Assembly: GCA_963790775.1 (NCBI GenBank)
Contig: CAWBPR010000015.1
Location: 1-64,000, forward strand
DNA length: 64,000 bases
Source: JASJBU01 sp963790775
GTDB taxonomy: Bacteria; Pseudomonadota; Gammaproteobacteria; Chromatiales; Chromatiaceae
Reading direction: 5' to 3'
Shown: positions 25,386 to 32,875 of the stretch, piece after piece
Layout: each line of letters starts with the position of its first letter
Numbering within the stretch: position 1 is the first letter of the stretch
Position numbers and translations under genes: made by a program
The notes under the pieces: model-generated
Database searches by the model: none
Told to the model about the DNA's origin: nothing
Seen by the model: the letters and a program-made list of their open reading frames with translations, nothing else

Positions 25386-25928
25386 TCACGCAGTCCGGGT
25401 CATTTGTTTCAGTACGTGGTCTTTTTTAATGAAGTGGTGATGCAGGGCGGCGCCTGCGTGTCCGAACACGGCCACTACCAACAGGATCCAGACGGTCCCA
25501 TGCATAGCACGGAAGAATTCCGCCAGTTCGGGGTTCTTGTCGAGAAACACGGGGAATTCGAAAAGCCCGAAAAAGCTCACCGGAAATCCACCCGCCTGGG
25601 ACATGAGTATTCCTGAGAGTGGTTGCGCAAGCATCAGGATGTAAAGCAGCCAGTGCATGCCTTTGGCCATAATGGCCTGGCCTGTTGGAGTGTCATCGGG
25701 CAGCCTCGGCGTCTCGTTGATCAGTCGCCACAAGAGGCGACACAATATCAGTGTAAGCAGGATGGCCCCAAACGACTTGTGCATGCCGGCCGCCTGGAGT
25801 TTATCAGCACCCTTCGGCATCGCGGCCAGCAGATTTCCCATCACGATGGCAAAGGTCAGCAACACGAACAGCAGCCAGTGGAAGGCCTTGGCGACGGTGC
25901 CGTAGGTAGTAGCGGTATTCTTCAACAT
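25386..25928 (-). CDS. Cytochrome b561-family membrane protein
   Basis: The 180-residue product has four helices with paired histidines (KAFHWLLF, GMHKSFG, GMHWLLYI, RAMHGTVW plus FGHAGAALHHHFIKKD at the end), as in small YodB/CybB-like cytochrome b561 proteins that oxidise quinol or superoxide. The ATG at 25928 follows GGAGAAATATC; the open frame extends upstream to 25988 without membrane character. It is divergent from a LysR gene (151-base gap) and upstream of the MBL hydrolase gene. Confidence 0.8.
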   Translation of the reverse strand: MLKNTATTYGTVAKAFHWLLFVLLTFAIVMGNLLAAMPKGADKLQAAGMHKSFGAILLTLILCRLLWRLINETPRLPDDTPTGQAIMAKGMHWLLYILMLAQPLSGILMSQAGGFPVSFFGLFEFPVFLDKNPELAEFFRAMHGTVWILLVVAVFGHAGAALHHHFIKKDHVLKQMTRTA

Positions 25929-26079
25929 GATATTTCTCCGAATAGGTTTTCTTGCTCTTGATCTCCCCATGAGCTGCAGCCAGGCCATGGTTCGATCACA
26001 TTGACAGCCAGTCTATAGACTTGCTTTTTGTACATAAACATGGAAAAAAGGAAATAATTGTTTCTATATTTTTATCAAT

Positions 26080-26967
26080 ATGACGATACTTACCTATTTG
26101 GATACCTTTTCAGCCGTTATTGAACATGGAAGCTTCACGGCAGCGGCACAGGCCTTGGGCATTTCCAAGCCCGTCGTCAGCAGGCAGATTTCGCTGCTTG
26201 AGCAGCAACTGGGAGTGCAACTGCTACATCGGACGACACGACGTTTACATCTCACCCAGGCAGGTGAGGTCTTCGCGAGCTATTCCGTAAGGATCATGTT
26301 GGAGGTTCAGGAGGCAGAACAGTCCGTGTCCCGCCTGCAAAGCGAGCCAAGGGGAAGGCTGCGAATTTCGGCCCCCGAGAGCCTGGCGATGTCTTTGTTG
26401 CGAGAAGTTTTGCCGCACTTCCAGCAAGCTTTTCCCAAACTCGAACTGGATATACGTATTACGGGGCGTTTCGTCGACTTTGTGGAAGAAGGAATCGATG
26501 TTGCGCTTCGGGTTGGCACGCTGGATGACTCGAGCCTGATCGCGCGTAAGCTGATGCCATGCAGATTCCACATATGCGCGTCACCCGATTATCTAAACAG
26601 GCATGGCAGACCCAAGCACCCCAACGAACTAGCCAGGCATAATTGCCTGATTTATTCACAAGGGCAAAATCCGGAGACCTGGCGTTTCCGGGATGGCCAA
26701 GGCAAGCGACACAATGTAAAAGTTAAAGGCAATCTTCACTCAGACACCGGAAGTCTATTGATGAACGCAGCGCTAAATAATGCCGGCATCATCATCGCTC
26801 CCACCTTTATGGTGAGGAGTGTACTGGAGCAAGATCGATTGGAAACGGTACTCGACGATTATATGCCGACCGAAACCGGGTTATATGCCGTATATCCCTA
26901 CAGCAGGCTTGTTTCAAAAAAAGTACGCGTTTTCGTGGACTACCTCGCTGAAACATGGAGCACATGA
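26080..26967 (+). CDS. LysR-family transcriptional regulator
   Basis: The 295-residue product has the HTH LDTFSAVIEHGSFTAAAQALGISKPVVSRQISLLEQQLGVQLL (residues 6-50) and an effector domain. It is of the same subgroup as the LysR protein at 18278 (shared LLHRTTRRLHLT and VEEGIDVALRVG), but clearly diverged. It is divergent from the cytochrome b561 gene and is its likely regulator; the A/T-rich 151-base gap would hold the operator. No clear ribosome site precedes the ATG. Confidence 0.82.
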   Translation: MTILTYLDTFSAVIEHGSFTAAAQALGISKPVVSRQISLLEQQLGVQLLHRTTRRLHLTQAGEVFASYSVRIMLEVQEAEQSVSRLQSEPRGRLRISAPESLAMSLLREVLPHFQQAFPKLELDIRITGRFVDFVEEGIDVALRVGTLDDSSLIARKLMPCRFHICASPDYLNRHGRPKHPNELARHNCLIYSQGQNPETWRFRDGQGKRHNVKVKGNLHSDTGSLLMNAALNNAGIIIAPTFMVRSVLEQDRLETVLDDYMPTETGLYAVYPYSRLVSKKVRVFVDYLAETWST

Positions 26968-27080
26968 CATGTGGTCTGTAAGGAAAACCCCCCAGGGAAA
27001 GGCTATAGATTAATTTCCTGCTCGTCCGATGGCCTTAAGAAAAATCTGTCCGCTTTTACTGTGATACCAGCCAGTGCCGG

Positions 27081-27165
27081 CCTCCACTCGATTGCAAACG
27101 AGCCATTTTTACTACTTCTGTATCAATGAGTTAGTTCTTGTGGTGCGCAATAATACCATGTTCAG
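27081..27165. repeat. Repeat B copy 3 with degenerate core
   Basis: CTCCACTCGATTGCAAACG, an A/T-rich spacer, TATCAATG and AATACCATGTTCAGAAATTG follow the order of the other copies. The core has lost bases (CCTCCACTC for TCACTCCCACTC). The bases just before, CCAGTGCCGG, resemble CCAATGCCGG before copy 5. Confidence 0.55.
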
Positions 27166-27202
27166 AAATTGTCACCGATTATCATCCAATTTCCGAAGAA
27201 AA

Positions 27203-28348
27203 TCATAGCTTCATCAGACCTTGCACAGCCGGTTTAACGCTCGTTAACTCATAGCGCGTGGTTCTACCACCACCTGGTAACGGGATGATAATACCCTTGG
27301 CAACAAGATCAGAAAGATCACGGCTGGCTGTTCGATTGGGGCACTTGGTGATAGCTTCATATTTCCTGGTCGTTATTCCGCCTTCAAAGCCCTTTCGACC
27401 TTCAGCGAACACTCGCAATACCATCCTGGCCTGCCGGTCATTCAGCTGGTCACCATAGGTTTCGTAGAAACGTGCCTTGGCCACTACAAAATCCACTTCT
27501 TCCCTGGCAATTTCCTGTGCTTTGATGACCCTGTCGGCAAAGTAATCAAGCCAGGCATTAACGTCCAGGCTTCCACGGCTCGCTTTCTCCAGTTGCAGAT
27601 AATAAGATTTTTTGTCTCTCTCTATCGCCGTGGCAAGACAAGCCGTGGTCGGATAGCCGAGAGACTGCGAAAGTGCATGGTCAGCAATCGCCCTACCGAC
27701 TCGCCCATTCCCATCATCGAAGGGATGAATCACTTCAAACCAGAGGTGTGCAATACCTGCTCTGGCAATCCCCGGTAGCTTCTTATCCCTATTCAAAGGA
27801 CTGGTCTGGTTGTACCAGTCGAGGAATCTCGCCATTTCATCAGGCACCTGAGTCGCTGGCGGGGCTTCATAGTGAATCTTTTCCCGCCCGTAAGGCCCGC
27901 TCACAATTTGCATTGGCGAAGGATCGTTGCGGTATGCGCCTCGCAGAATAGGCGTGTAGCGCTGTTCTGGGACAGCCATGGATTGCCACTTGCCCAGCAG
28001 ATCATATGTCAGCGATGTTTGCCAGTTCTTGCGAACGTCCACCAGCAGCGAAGCTGCCCCCGCCGCTTTCTGGTCTGAGTTGTCTGGGAGCGTATCCGAT
28101 GTAATTAAAGAGAGCAGAGATGACCTGACCGATTCCCTATCCAGATCCTCGCCCTCAATGGCGCTGGTTTTGATGGCTTCTGAAAGCATCAAATCGATCG
28201 TGGCATCCTCTTGAGACGCCATTGGCAGTGCCTCAAAGCGGCCAGCCAGACGCTCTGAGTTTATGCGAAATTCAAGTTCCCGGTCTTCGAGCGCGCGCTT
28301 GTCATAGCGAAAATCTGGCCAGCCGGGTTGTTGCCATATCCATCTCAT
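27203..28348 (-). CDS. Fic-domain protein with DUF4172 N-terminus and winged-helix tail
   Basis: The 381-residue product begins with a DUF4172-like region (WIWQQPGWPDFRYD) and an inhibitory helix TSAIEGEDLD (about 64), matching the (S/T)xxxE(G/N) rule of class II Fic proteins. The catalytic motif HPFDDGNGRVGR is at about 207-218 and complete, so AMP transfer to a protein target is expected when inhibition is relieved. The C-terminal 100 residues look like a winged helix (MVLRVFAEGRKGFEGGITTRKYEAITKC), suggesting self-regulation. A set of inverted half-sites lies just upstream. It stands alone between repeat copies, as one unit of the array. Confidence 0.85.
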   Translation of the reverse strand: MRWIWQQPGWPDFRYDKRALEDRELEFRINSERLAGRFEALPMASQEDATIDLMLSEAIKTSAIEGEDLDRESVRSSLLSLITSDTLPDNSDQKAAGAASLLVDVRKNWQTSLTYDLLGKWQSMAVPEQRYTPILRGAYRNDPSPMQIVSGPYGREKIHYEAPPATQVPDEMARFLDWYNQTSPLNRDKKLPGIARAGIAHLWFEVIHPFDDGNGRVGRAIADHALSQSLGYPTTACLATAIERDKKSYYLQLEKASRGSLDVNAWLDYFADRVIKAQEIAREEVDFVVAKARFYETYGDQLNDRQARMVLRVFAEGRKGFEGGITTRKYEAITKCPNRTASRDLSDLVAKGIIIPLPGGGRTTRYELTSVKPAVQGLMKL

Positions 28349-28366
28349 GGCGCGATTTTAGCACTT

Positions 28367-28422
28367 ATTCACGCCATATTATAGGTTATTATTGGCGTGA
28401 ATATGGACCTATAATCACGCCA
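28367..28422. promoter_or_regulatory. Three TCACGCCA half-sites upstream of fic
   Basis: ATTCACGCCA (28367) and TGGCGTGAAT (28393) are perfect inverted arms; a third arm TCACGCCA lies at 28415. TATAGGT and ACCTATA inside form a second inverted pair. This looks like a cooperative operator controlling fic and perhaps bound by its own winged-helix domain. Confidence 0.5.
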
Positions 28423-28460
28423 CACCCATTCGAGAAGAGAAATCTGAACGCCATTCACTA

Positions 28461-28560
28461 ATACCATGACAGCACCAATTCGCCTCTCATGGTATCGCTG
28501 TTTTCTACTTTCAATACGCGGCAAATACCATGAAAAATACCATGTTCAGAAATTGCTGTT
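28461..28560. repeat. Hybrid repeat: A hairpin joined to the end of B (copy 2 of A, partial 4 of B)
   Basis: ATACCATG (28461) pairs with CATGGTAT (28488) around the same loop as at 23852. It runs on to GCAAATACCATG, then directly into AAAAATACCATGTTCAGAAA, the end of repeat B, with no core between. This suggests recombination through the repeated ATACCATG units. Confidence 0.55.
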
Positions 28561-28617
28561 ACTTGCTCGAAATACGTAAGGATCAAATACTGCTTGCCTT
28601 CCTTTCCACCCCGACAT

Positions 28618-28644
28618 ATATTCATTTTTGTTAAATATGAATAT
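28618..28644. promoter_or_regulatory. parDE operator palindrome
   Basis: ATATTCAT (28618) and ATGAATAT (28637) are perfect inverted arms with an 11-base spacer, 13 bases before the parD start. This is the usual position for ParD/ParDE binding. Confidence 0.55.
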
Positions 28645-28656
28645 TTGGGGAGTACT

Positions 28657-28905
28657 ATGGCAACTACAAGTCTTAGCCTGGGTGAGCACTGGGAAGTTTA
28701 TATCAAGAACGAAATCGCCAGTGGGCGTTACGGCTCCGCCAGCGAAGTAGTTCGTGATGCCCTCCGCGCAATGGAGGAGCGTAAAAGCAAACTCGATGCT
28801 TTACGGAGTCATTTGGCCCAGGGTGCTAAACAGGCCGAATCCGGTGAGTTCATTGATAACTTCACAATGGACACGTTGATCAACGATCTGGATAACGAAG
28901 CCTGA
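28657..28905 (+). CDS. parD: ParD-family antitoxin
   Basis: The 82-residue product begins TTSLSLGEHWEVYIKNEIASGRYGSASEVVRDALRAMEER, the ribbon-helix-helix DNA-binding unit of ParD antitoxins, followed by a helical toxin-binding tail ending NDLDNEA. The ATG at 28657 is preceded by GGGGAG. Its stop overlaps the parE start (TGATG), which normally couples translation. It should repress its own operon via the palindrome at 28618. Confidence 0.85.
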   Translation: MATTSLSLGEHWEVYIKNEIASGRYGSASEVVRDALRAMEERKSKLDALRSHLAQGAKQAESGEFIDNFTMDTLINDLDNEA

Positions 28906-29205
28906 TGCCCCGGATTCAGAGTCACTCCGAGGGCACAGGATGACTTGAAAAACATCGGCCGATATACAGAACGTCAATGGGGTAAGCGACAACGTAATAC
29001 TTACCTGAAAGCACTCGAAAAACGCTTTGGCTGGTTAGCCGAAAACCCGAAACTGGGCAAACACCGCACGGATGTGGCTGACGGCTATTACAGTTTCCCG
29101 CAAGGCGAACATGTTGTCTTCTTCCTTACTAGAGATAAAGGCATTGATATTATCGGCATCCCGCACAAGGAGATGGATATCATTACTTATTTTCTACCTG
29201 ACTGA
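28905..29205 (+). pseudogene. parE: ParE-family toxin, out of frame near its start
   Basis: The body GRYTERQWGKRQRNTYLKALEKRF and EGEHVVFF-like FPQGEHVVFFLTRDKGIDIIGIPH is a RelE/ParE fold. The ATG at 28905 overlaps the parD stop but the CCCC run at 28908-28911 puts it one base out of frame. Removing one C gives MPGFRVTPRAQDDLKNIGRY, the normal ParE start. In the toxin frame the only upstream options are a TTG at 28945, which would delete the first strand. So the toxin is either inactive, made by frameshifting in the C run, or affected by a one-base error. Confidence 0.65.
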
Positions 29206-29272
29206 ACAATCCGATTTAAGGTGAAATGCCTGCTGTTGCCAGTCAATGCTAGCGAGTGCCTGCCAATGCCGG

Positions 29273-29395
29273 TCACTCCCACTCGATTGTAAATAAGCCT
29301 TTTTATCTTTTATATTCAATGGCTTATTTTCCTGCAAATCGATAATGCCATGAAAAATACCATGCTCAGAAAATCCTTCAAAAAGTTTCATTTTT
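29273..29395. repeat. att-like core plus repeat B copy 5
   Basis: TCACTCCCACTC (29273-29284) is identical to the guaA end, followed by CGATTGTAAATAAGCC, CAATGGCTTATTTTCCTGC, ATGCCATGAAAAATACCATG and CTCAGAAAATCCTTC. It is very close to copy 1 at 11468. The minus strand keeps a frame EGFSEHGIFHGIIDLQ like that of copy 1. It lies between the ParDE and HigBA units. Confidence 0.65.
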
Positions 29396-29503
29396 TCCAC
29401 AAATCCGTAAGCACTCAATGTCTCATTCGAACACTATTTCATAAGGATACCCAGGTTGATAGTGTCGAGCCAAGCCTGTGTGTGGTCAAAAATATGTTGT
29501 CAA

Positions 29504-29520
29504 AGTCCCATTTTGGGACT
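29504..29520. promoter_or_regulatory. higBA operator palindrome
   Basis: AGTCCCATTTTGGGACT is a perfect 7-3-7 palindrome, 14 bases before the higB start. Position and size fit autoregulation by HigA. Confidence 0.6.
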
Positions 29521-29534
29521 AGCATCATGAACAC

Positions 29535-29837
29535 ATGAGAATCATCGCGCTGTCGACACTGAAGGCCTTCTGGAAAGAGAACCCGGAGTATCAGGATGCC
29601 AGGGAGCCAACATTGGCCTGGCACCGTCATACCTTGCATGCCGACTGGAACTCCCCTGCCGAGGTAAAGCAGGACTTCAGAAATGCCAGCATCCTTAAAG
29701 ACGGCCGAGTGGTGTTCAATATCGCGGGGAACAAGTATCGGCTCGTCGTATGGATCAACTACGCCTACAGAGTCGTATACATCCGCTTTATTGGCACCCA
29801 TGCGCAGTACGACATGATTGATGTGCAAACCATTTAA
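29535..29837 (+). CDS. higB: HigB-type mRNA interferase toxin
   Basis: The 100-residue product begins MRIIALSTLKAFWKENPEY and contains SPAEVKQDFRNASIL, RVVFNIAGNKYRLVV and IRFIGTHAQYDMIDV, the full pattern of the HigB/RelE-type ribosome-dependent RNase with the C-terminal H-x-x-YD catalytic region. It is intact. The antitoxin higA follows by 17 bases, the usual higBA order. An operator palindrome lies directly upstream. Confidence 0.88.
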   Translation: MRIIALSTLKAFWKENPEYQDAREPTLAWHRHTLHADWNSPAEVKQDFRNASILKDGRVVFNIAGNKYRLVVWINYAYRVVYIRFIGTHAQYDMIDVQTI

Positions 29838-29854
29838 CTGCCGGAGAATTAACC

Positions 29855-30223
29855 ATGGACATCAAACCGATTAAAACTGATGCCGACTACCGCGCGGCGT
29901 TAAAAGAAATTGAAAGCCTGATGATGGCTGGGCCGGACACCCCAGAAGGCGAAAAGCTGGATGTCATGGTCACACTTATTGAGGCTTATGAAGCCCGGCA
30001 TTTCCCGATGGATTTGCCCGATCCTGTTGAGGCGATCAAGTTCGAAATGGAACGCAAGGGCTTAACCGTAAAAGACCTGGAACCGATGATCGGCAAAAGT
30101 AATCGCGTTTACGAGATACTGAATCACAAGCGCTCGCTGACTTTGAAGATGATCTGGAAGCTCCACGAAGGCTTGGGTATTCCGGCTGAGTCGCTGATCA
30201 AACCGCCTCAGGCTCATGCCTGA
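29855..30223 (+). CDS. higA: HigA-type antitoxin
   Basis: The 122-residue product has the N-terminal toxin-neutralising region (IKTDADYRAALKEIESLMMAGPDTPEGEKLDVM) and a C-terminal XRE helix-turn-helix (MERKGLTVKDLEPMIGKSNRVYEILNHKRSLTLKMI, about 66-101). Its last codons overlap the start of the TOTE-type gene by 8 bases, so the primase-helicase gene is translationally linked to this toxin-antitoxin operon and probably shares its autoregulation. Confidence 0.88.
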   Translation: MDIKPIKTDADYRAALKEIESLMMAGPDTPEGEKLDVMVTLIEAYEARHFPMDLPDPVEAIKFEMERKGLTVKDLEPMIGKSNRVYEILNHKRSLTLKMIWKLHEGLGIPAESLIKPPQAHA

Positions 30224-32677
30224 TCAATATCGCAGCGGAGATAAATTTCATGATATCTCCGCTATCGATTCGAGGCTGGCTGATCTTGAACAGGAAAAGC
30301 AGCAGCTCATCGCGCTCAGAGCAGAGCTGCAAAAATCGAAGCCAGTACCTCCCATTTCAGATTCCTTTTCTCCGGAACAAAAGATAGCAATTTTCAGAAA
30401 CCTGTTTCGTGGCCGCACCGATATTTTTGCCAATCGTTGGCAAAACCAGCGAGGACGAAGTGGCTATTCCGTAGCCTGTAACAACGAGTGGGTTCAGGGT
30501 GTCTGCAACAAACCGAGGATCAAATGCCTTGACTGCACTCACCGCCAGTTTAGCGAGTTAAACGATCAGGTCATCTATCGTCACTTGGCTGGACAGCTGG
30601 TTATTGGTCTATATCCATTGCTCCAAGACAACACCTGTCACTTGCTGGCCGCCGATTTCGACAAAGGGAACTGGCAAGATGAAGTGAAAGCGATGTCCAG
30701 AGCTTGTACCGAATATGGCGTACCTCACGCAGTCGAGATTTCACGCTCCGGGAATGGCGCGCACTTATGGATATTTTTCGATGACAAGGTGCCCGCCAAT
30801 GAAGCACGCTTGCTGGGATTTGGCCTCCTTGATAAAGCGATGGAGGTTTATCCAAATCTGTCTTTCGCCTCCTATGACAGATTGTTTCCCAATCAGGACA
30901 TTCTGCCTGAAGGGGGATTTGGCAACTTGACCGCTCCTGCGCATCCATGCGCTCGCGGCATTTGTTCGTCCTGAACGTCATTGCATTACCACTACAGCGC
31001 GAAGCCAGACAAGCAGGCAATAGCTCATTTGTCGATAAAGAATTGAATATCATAGAAGATCAATGGCAGTACCTCGCACAGATAAAGAGCCTTTCCAAGC
31101 CTGCGCTAAATAAGCTTCTTTCGCAGATTTCTCCCAACGGAAGCCTGATTTCAGAGCAGGACGTTACTGATACCCGGCCATCCTGGGAGATAACAGCCAA
31201 ACCCAGGCCCCTGGTTCTGGAAAACCCACCTCAACAGGTAACCATAACGCTGGCCAACCACATCTATTTTGAGTTAAAGGCGCTGCCAAGCGCCCTTTTA
31301 GCAAGATTAAGGCGTCTAGCCAGCTTTTCGAATCCCGTTTTCTTTAAAACACAGGCGCTTCGCTTTTCTACCCATGGTATTCCGCGATTCATTTCTTGCG
31401 CACGCATTGAACGTGGCTACTTGTCATTACCTCGTGGGTGTTTGGATGATGCGCTCGCGTTATTGAAAGAGAACAACATAGACATTCAAATCGATGATAA
31501 GCGCGAGTTGGGCATAAAACTTTCCGGCATGAAGCCATTATTAACTTTGAGGAAAAATCAGCAGACTGCAGTTAAAGAAATGAGCAAACACGATGCAGGA
31601 ATACTACATGCGCCTACAGCGTTTGGAAAAACCGTGACAGCTATCGGAATGATCACCAAGCGCAAAGCAAACACACTCATTCTTGTGCATAGTCGCCAAC
31701 TGCTTGATCAATGGCAGGAAAGACTACGCTCATTTTTGCCCGAAGCGGAGATCGGCGTCATCCGCGGCGGTAAGAAGAAACCGACCGGAATCATTGACAT
31801 AGCGACGTACCAAAGCCTGATTAACAAGAAAGACAATACCATCTCTCCCATTGTTCAGGACTATGGGCATGTGATAGTTGATGAATGCCACCACGTATCC
31901 GCGCCGCGCTTTGAGATGGTACTGAACGAAGTTCGAGCGAAATATGTGCTCGGCCTTACTGCTACCCCGGAAAGACAGGACGGCCACCAGAAGATCATCT
32001 TTATGGCTGCCGGCCCCATTCGGCACAAAGTTAAAAGCTCAAGTGAAGGAAGGTTCGAACAAGAAGTTCAAGTCCATCAGTTCTATGATACGCCACCACT
32101 GCATCTTTCCCAGCCCGAGGAGCGTCCAAGAATTACAGATGCCTACCGATGGATAATGGAAAACGAAAATCGTACACAGCGGATTGTGTCCGATGTGATC
32201 AACAATGTTCGCGAAGCCAAACATCCAATCGTCCTCACTGAAAGACGCGAACATGCGGAAATGATTAACAACCTTCTCAATGAAAGCGATATTGACTCAG
32301 TCATATTGAAAGGTGCAATGAGAGCCGCTGAACGCAAGCATGTTGAAGAACATTTGCATTCGGCGCAAGTTATGGTCGCCACTGGAAAGTATGTGGGAGA
32401 GGGTTTTGACCTCCCCAGACTGGATACACTGTTTCTTGCCATGCCCATCGCCTGGAAAGGTTCGTTGGCGCAATATGCAGGAAGGATTCATCGGGAATCA
32501 GACGGTAAAACGCAAGTGACGATTCACGACTACGTCGACTGCGGTCTCCCCATGCTCCAGCGCATGTTCAATAAACGCGAAAAAAGCTACAAGTCGATGG
32601 GCTATACCATCTTATTCTCAGGTGAATCAGTCAGCGCGGATAAGACAAAACAATTTGAAGCTGTGCTGCTGGTATAG
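30216..32677 (+). pseudogene. TOTE-type archaeo-eukaryotic primase plus DEAD/DEAH helicase, split by a 50-base insertion
   Basis: The first frame (252 codons) has a coiled-coil start, a Cys-containing CNKPRIKCLDCTHRQF zinc-like region, then primase motifs AADFDKGNW and ISRSGNGAHLWIFF. Similarity stops at GGFGNL (30929). After 50 bases the family sequence resumes in another frame at IALPLQREARQAGNS (30980) and continues to a superfamily-2 helicase: APTAFGKT (Walker A), VDECHH (Walker B), LTATPER and QYAGRIHRES (motif VI). Removing bases 30930-30979 restores one frame of about 802 residues. The family is proposed to act in conflict or defence systems. A start at 30947 lies inside the insertion and could still give a separate helicase half of 576 residues. 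Confidence 0.75.
30930..30979. other. 50-base insertion disrupting the TOTE-type gene
   Basis: The segment begins ACCGCTCCTGCGCATCC and ends TTCGTCCTGAACGTC. It breaks GFGNL/IALPLQ and shifts the frame by two. I see no other copy in the window and no target duplication beyond a base or two. Its small size suggests a miniature repeat. Confidence 0.6.
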
Positions 32678-32711
32678 CAGGTTTCCGGACTGCTCCAGAG
32701 CACACGCAGCT
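32661..32711. repeat. Repeat C copy 2
   Basis: GTGCTGCTGGTATAGCAGG, then GTTTCCGGACTGCTCC and CACACGCAG, matches 20361-20409. The copy overlaps the last codons and stop of the TOTE-type gene, so that gene's end is formed by the repeat. Confidence 0.5.
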
Positions 32712-32720
32712 CAAGCGCTC

Positions 32721-32875
32721 TGATACCATGCCAGGATCAATCTTCCTCTCATGGTATTGATGTTTTCTGCCTTACCACACGCAATAAATACCATTGATGA
32801 TGCAGATTATATTGTCAATTAGATATATTTAACTGTTATAAATCTATGTGTTAAAAATTTCCGTCACTCCCACTC
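32721..32875. repeat. Repeat A copy 3 joined to the guaA 3' end (att-like site)
   Basis: ATACCATG (32723) pairs with CATGGTAT (32750), followed by AATACCATTGATGATGCAG and an A/T-rich stretch to the core TCACTCCCACTC (32864-32875), which encodes the last four codons (part) and stop of guaA. This parallels 23851-24001 over about 150 bases. It marks the inner boundary of the accessory array with the core genome. Confidence 0.7.

Noticed and set aside
29194..29418. 74-codon minus-strand frame as a real gene
   Set aside because: It is the frame inside repeat B copy 5; no start signal. Kept only as a repeat observation.
23851..32757. CRISPR array
   Set aside because: The repeated ATACCATG units are too far apart and irregular, with genes between them and no cas genes.
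11468..32875. Chromosomal integron
   Set aside because: Repeats separate TA cassettes, but no IntI-like gene, attI, or the short RYYYAAC/GTTRRRY ends of attC sites were seen, and the core is identical to the guaA end. Accretion at guaA explains it better.
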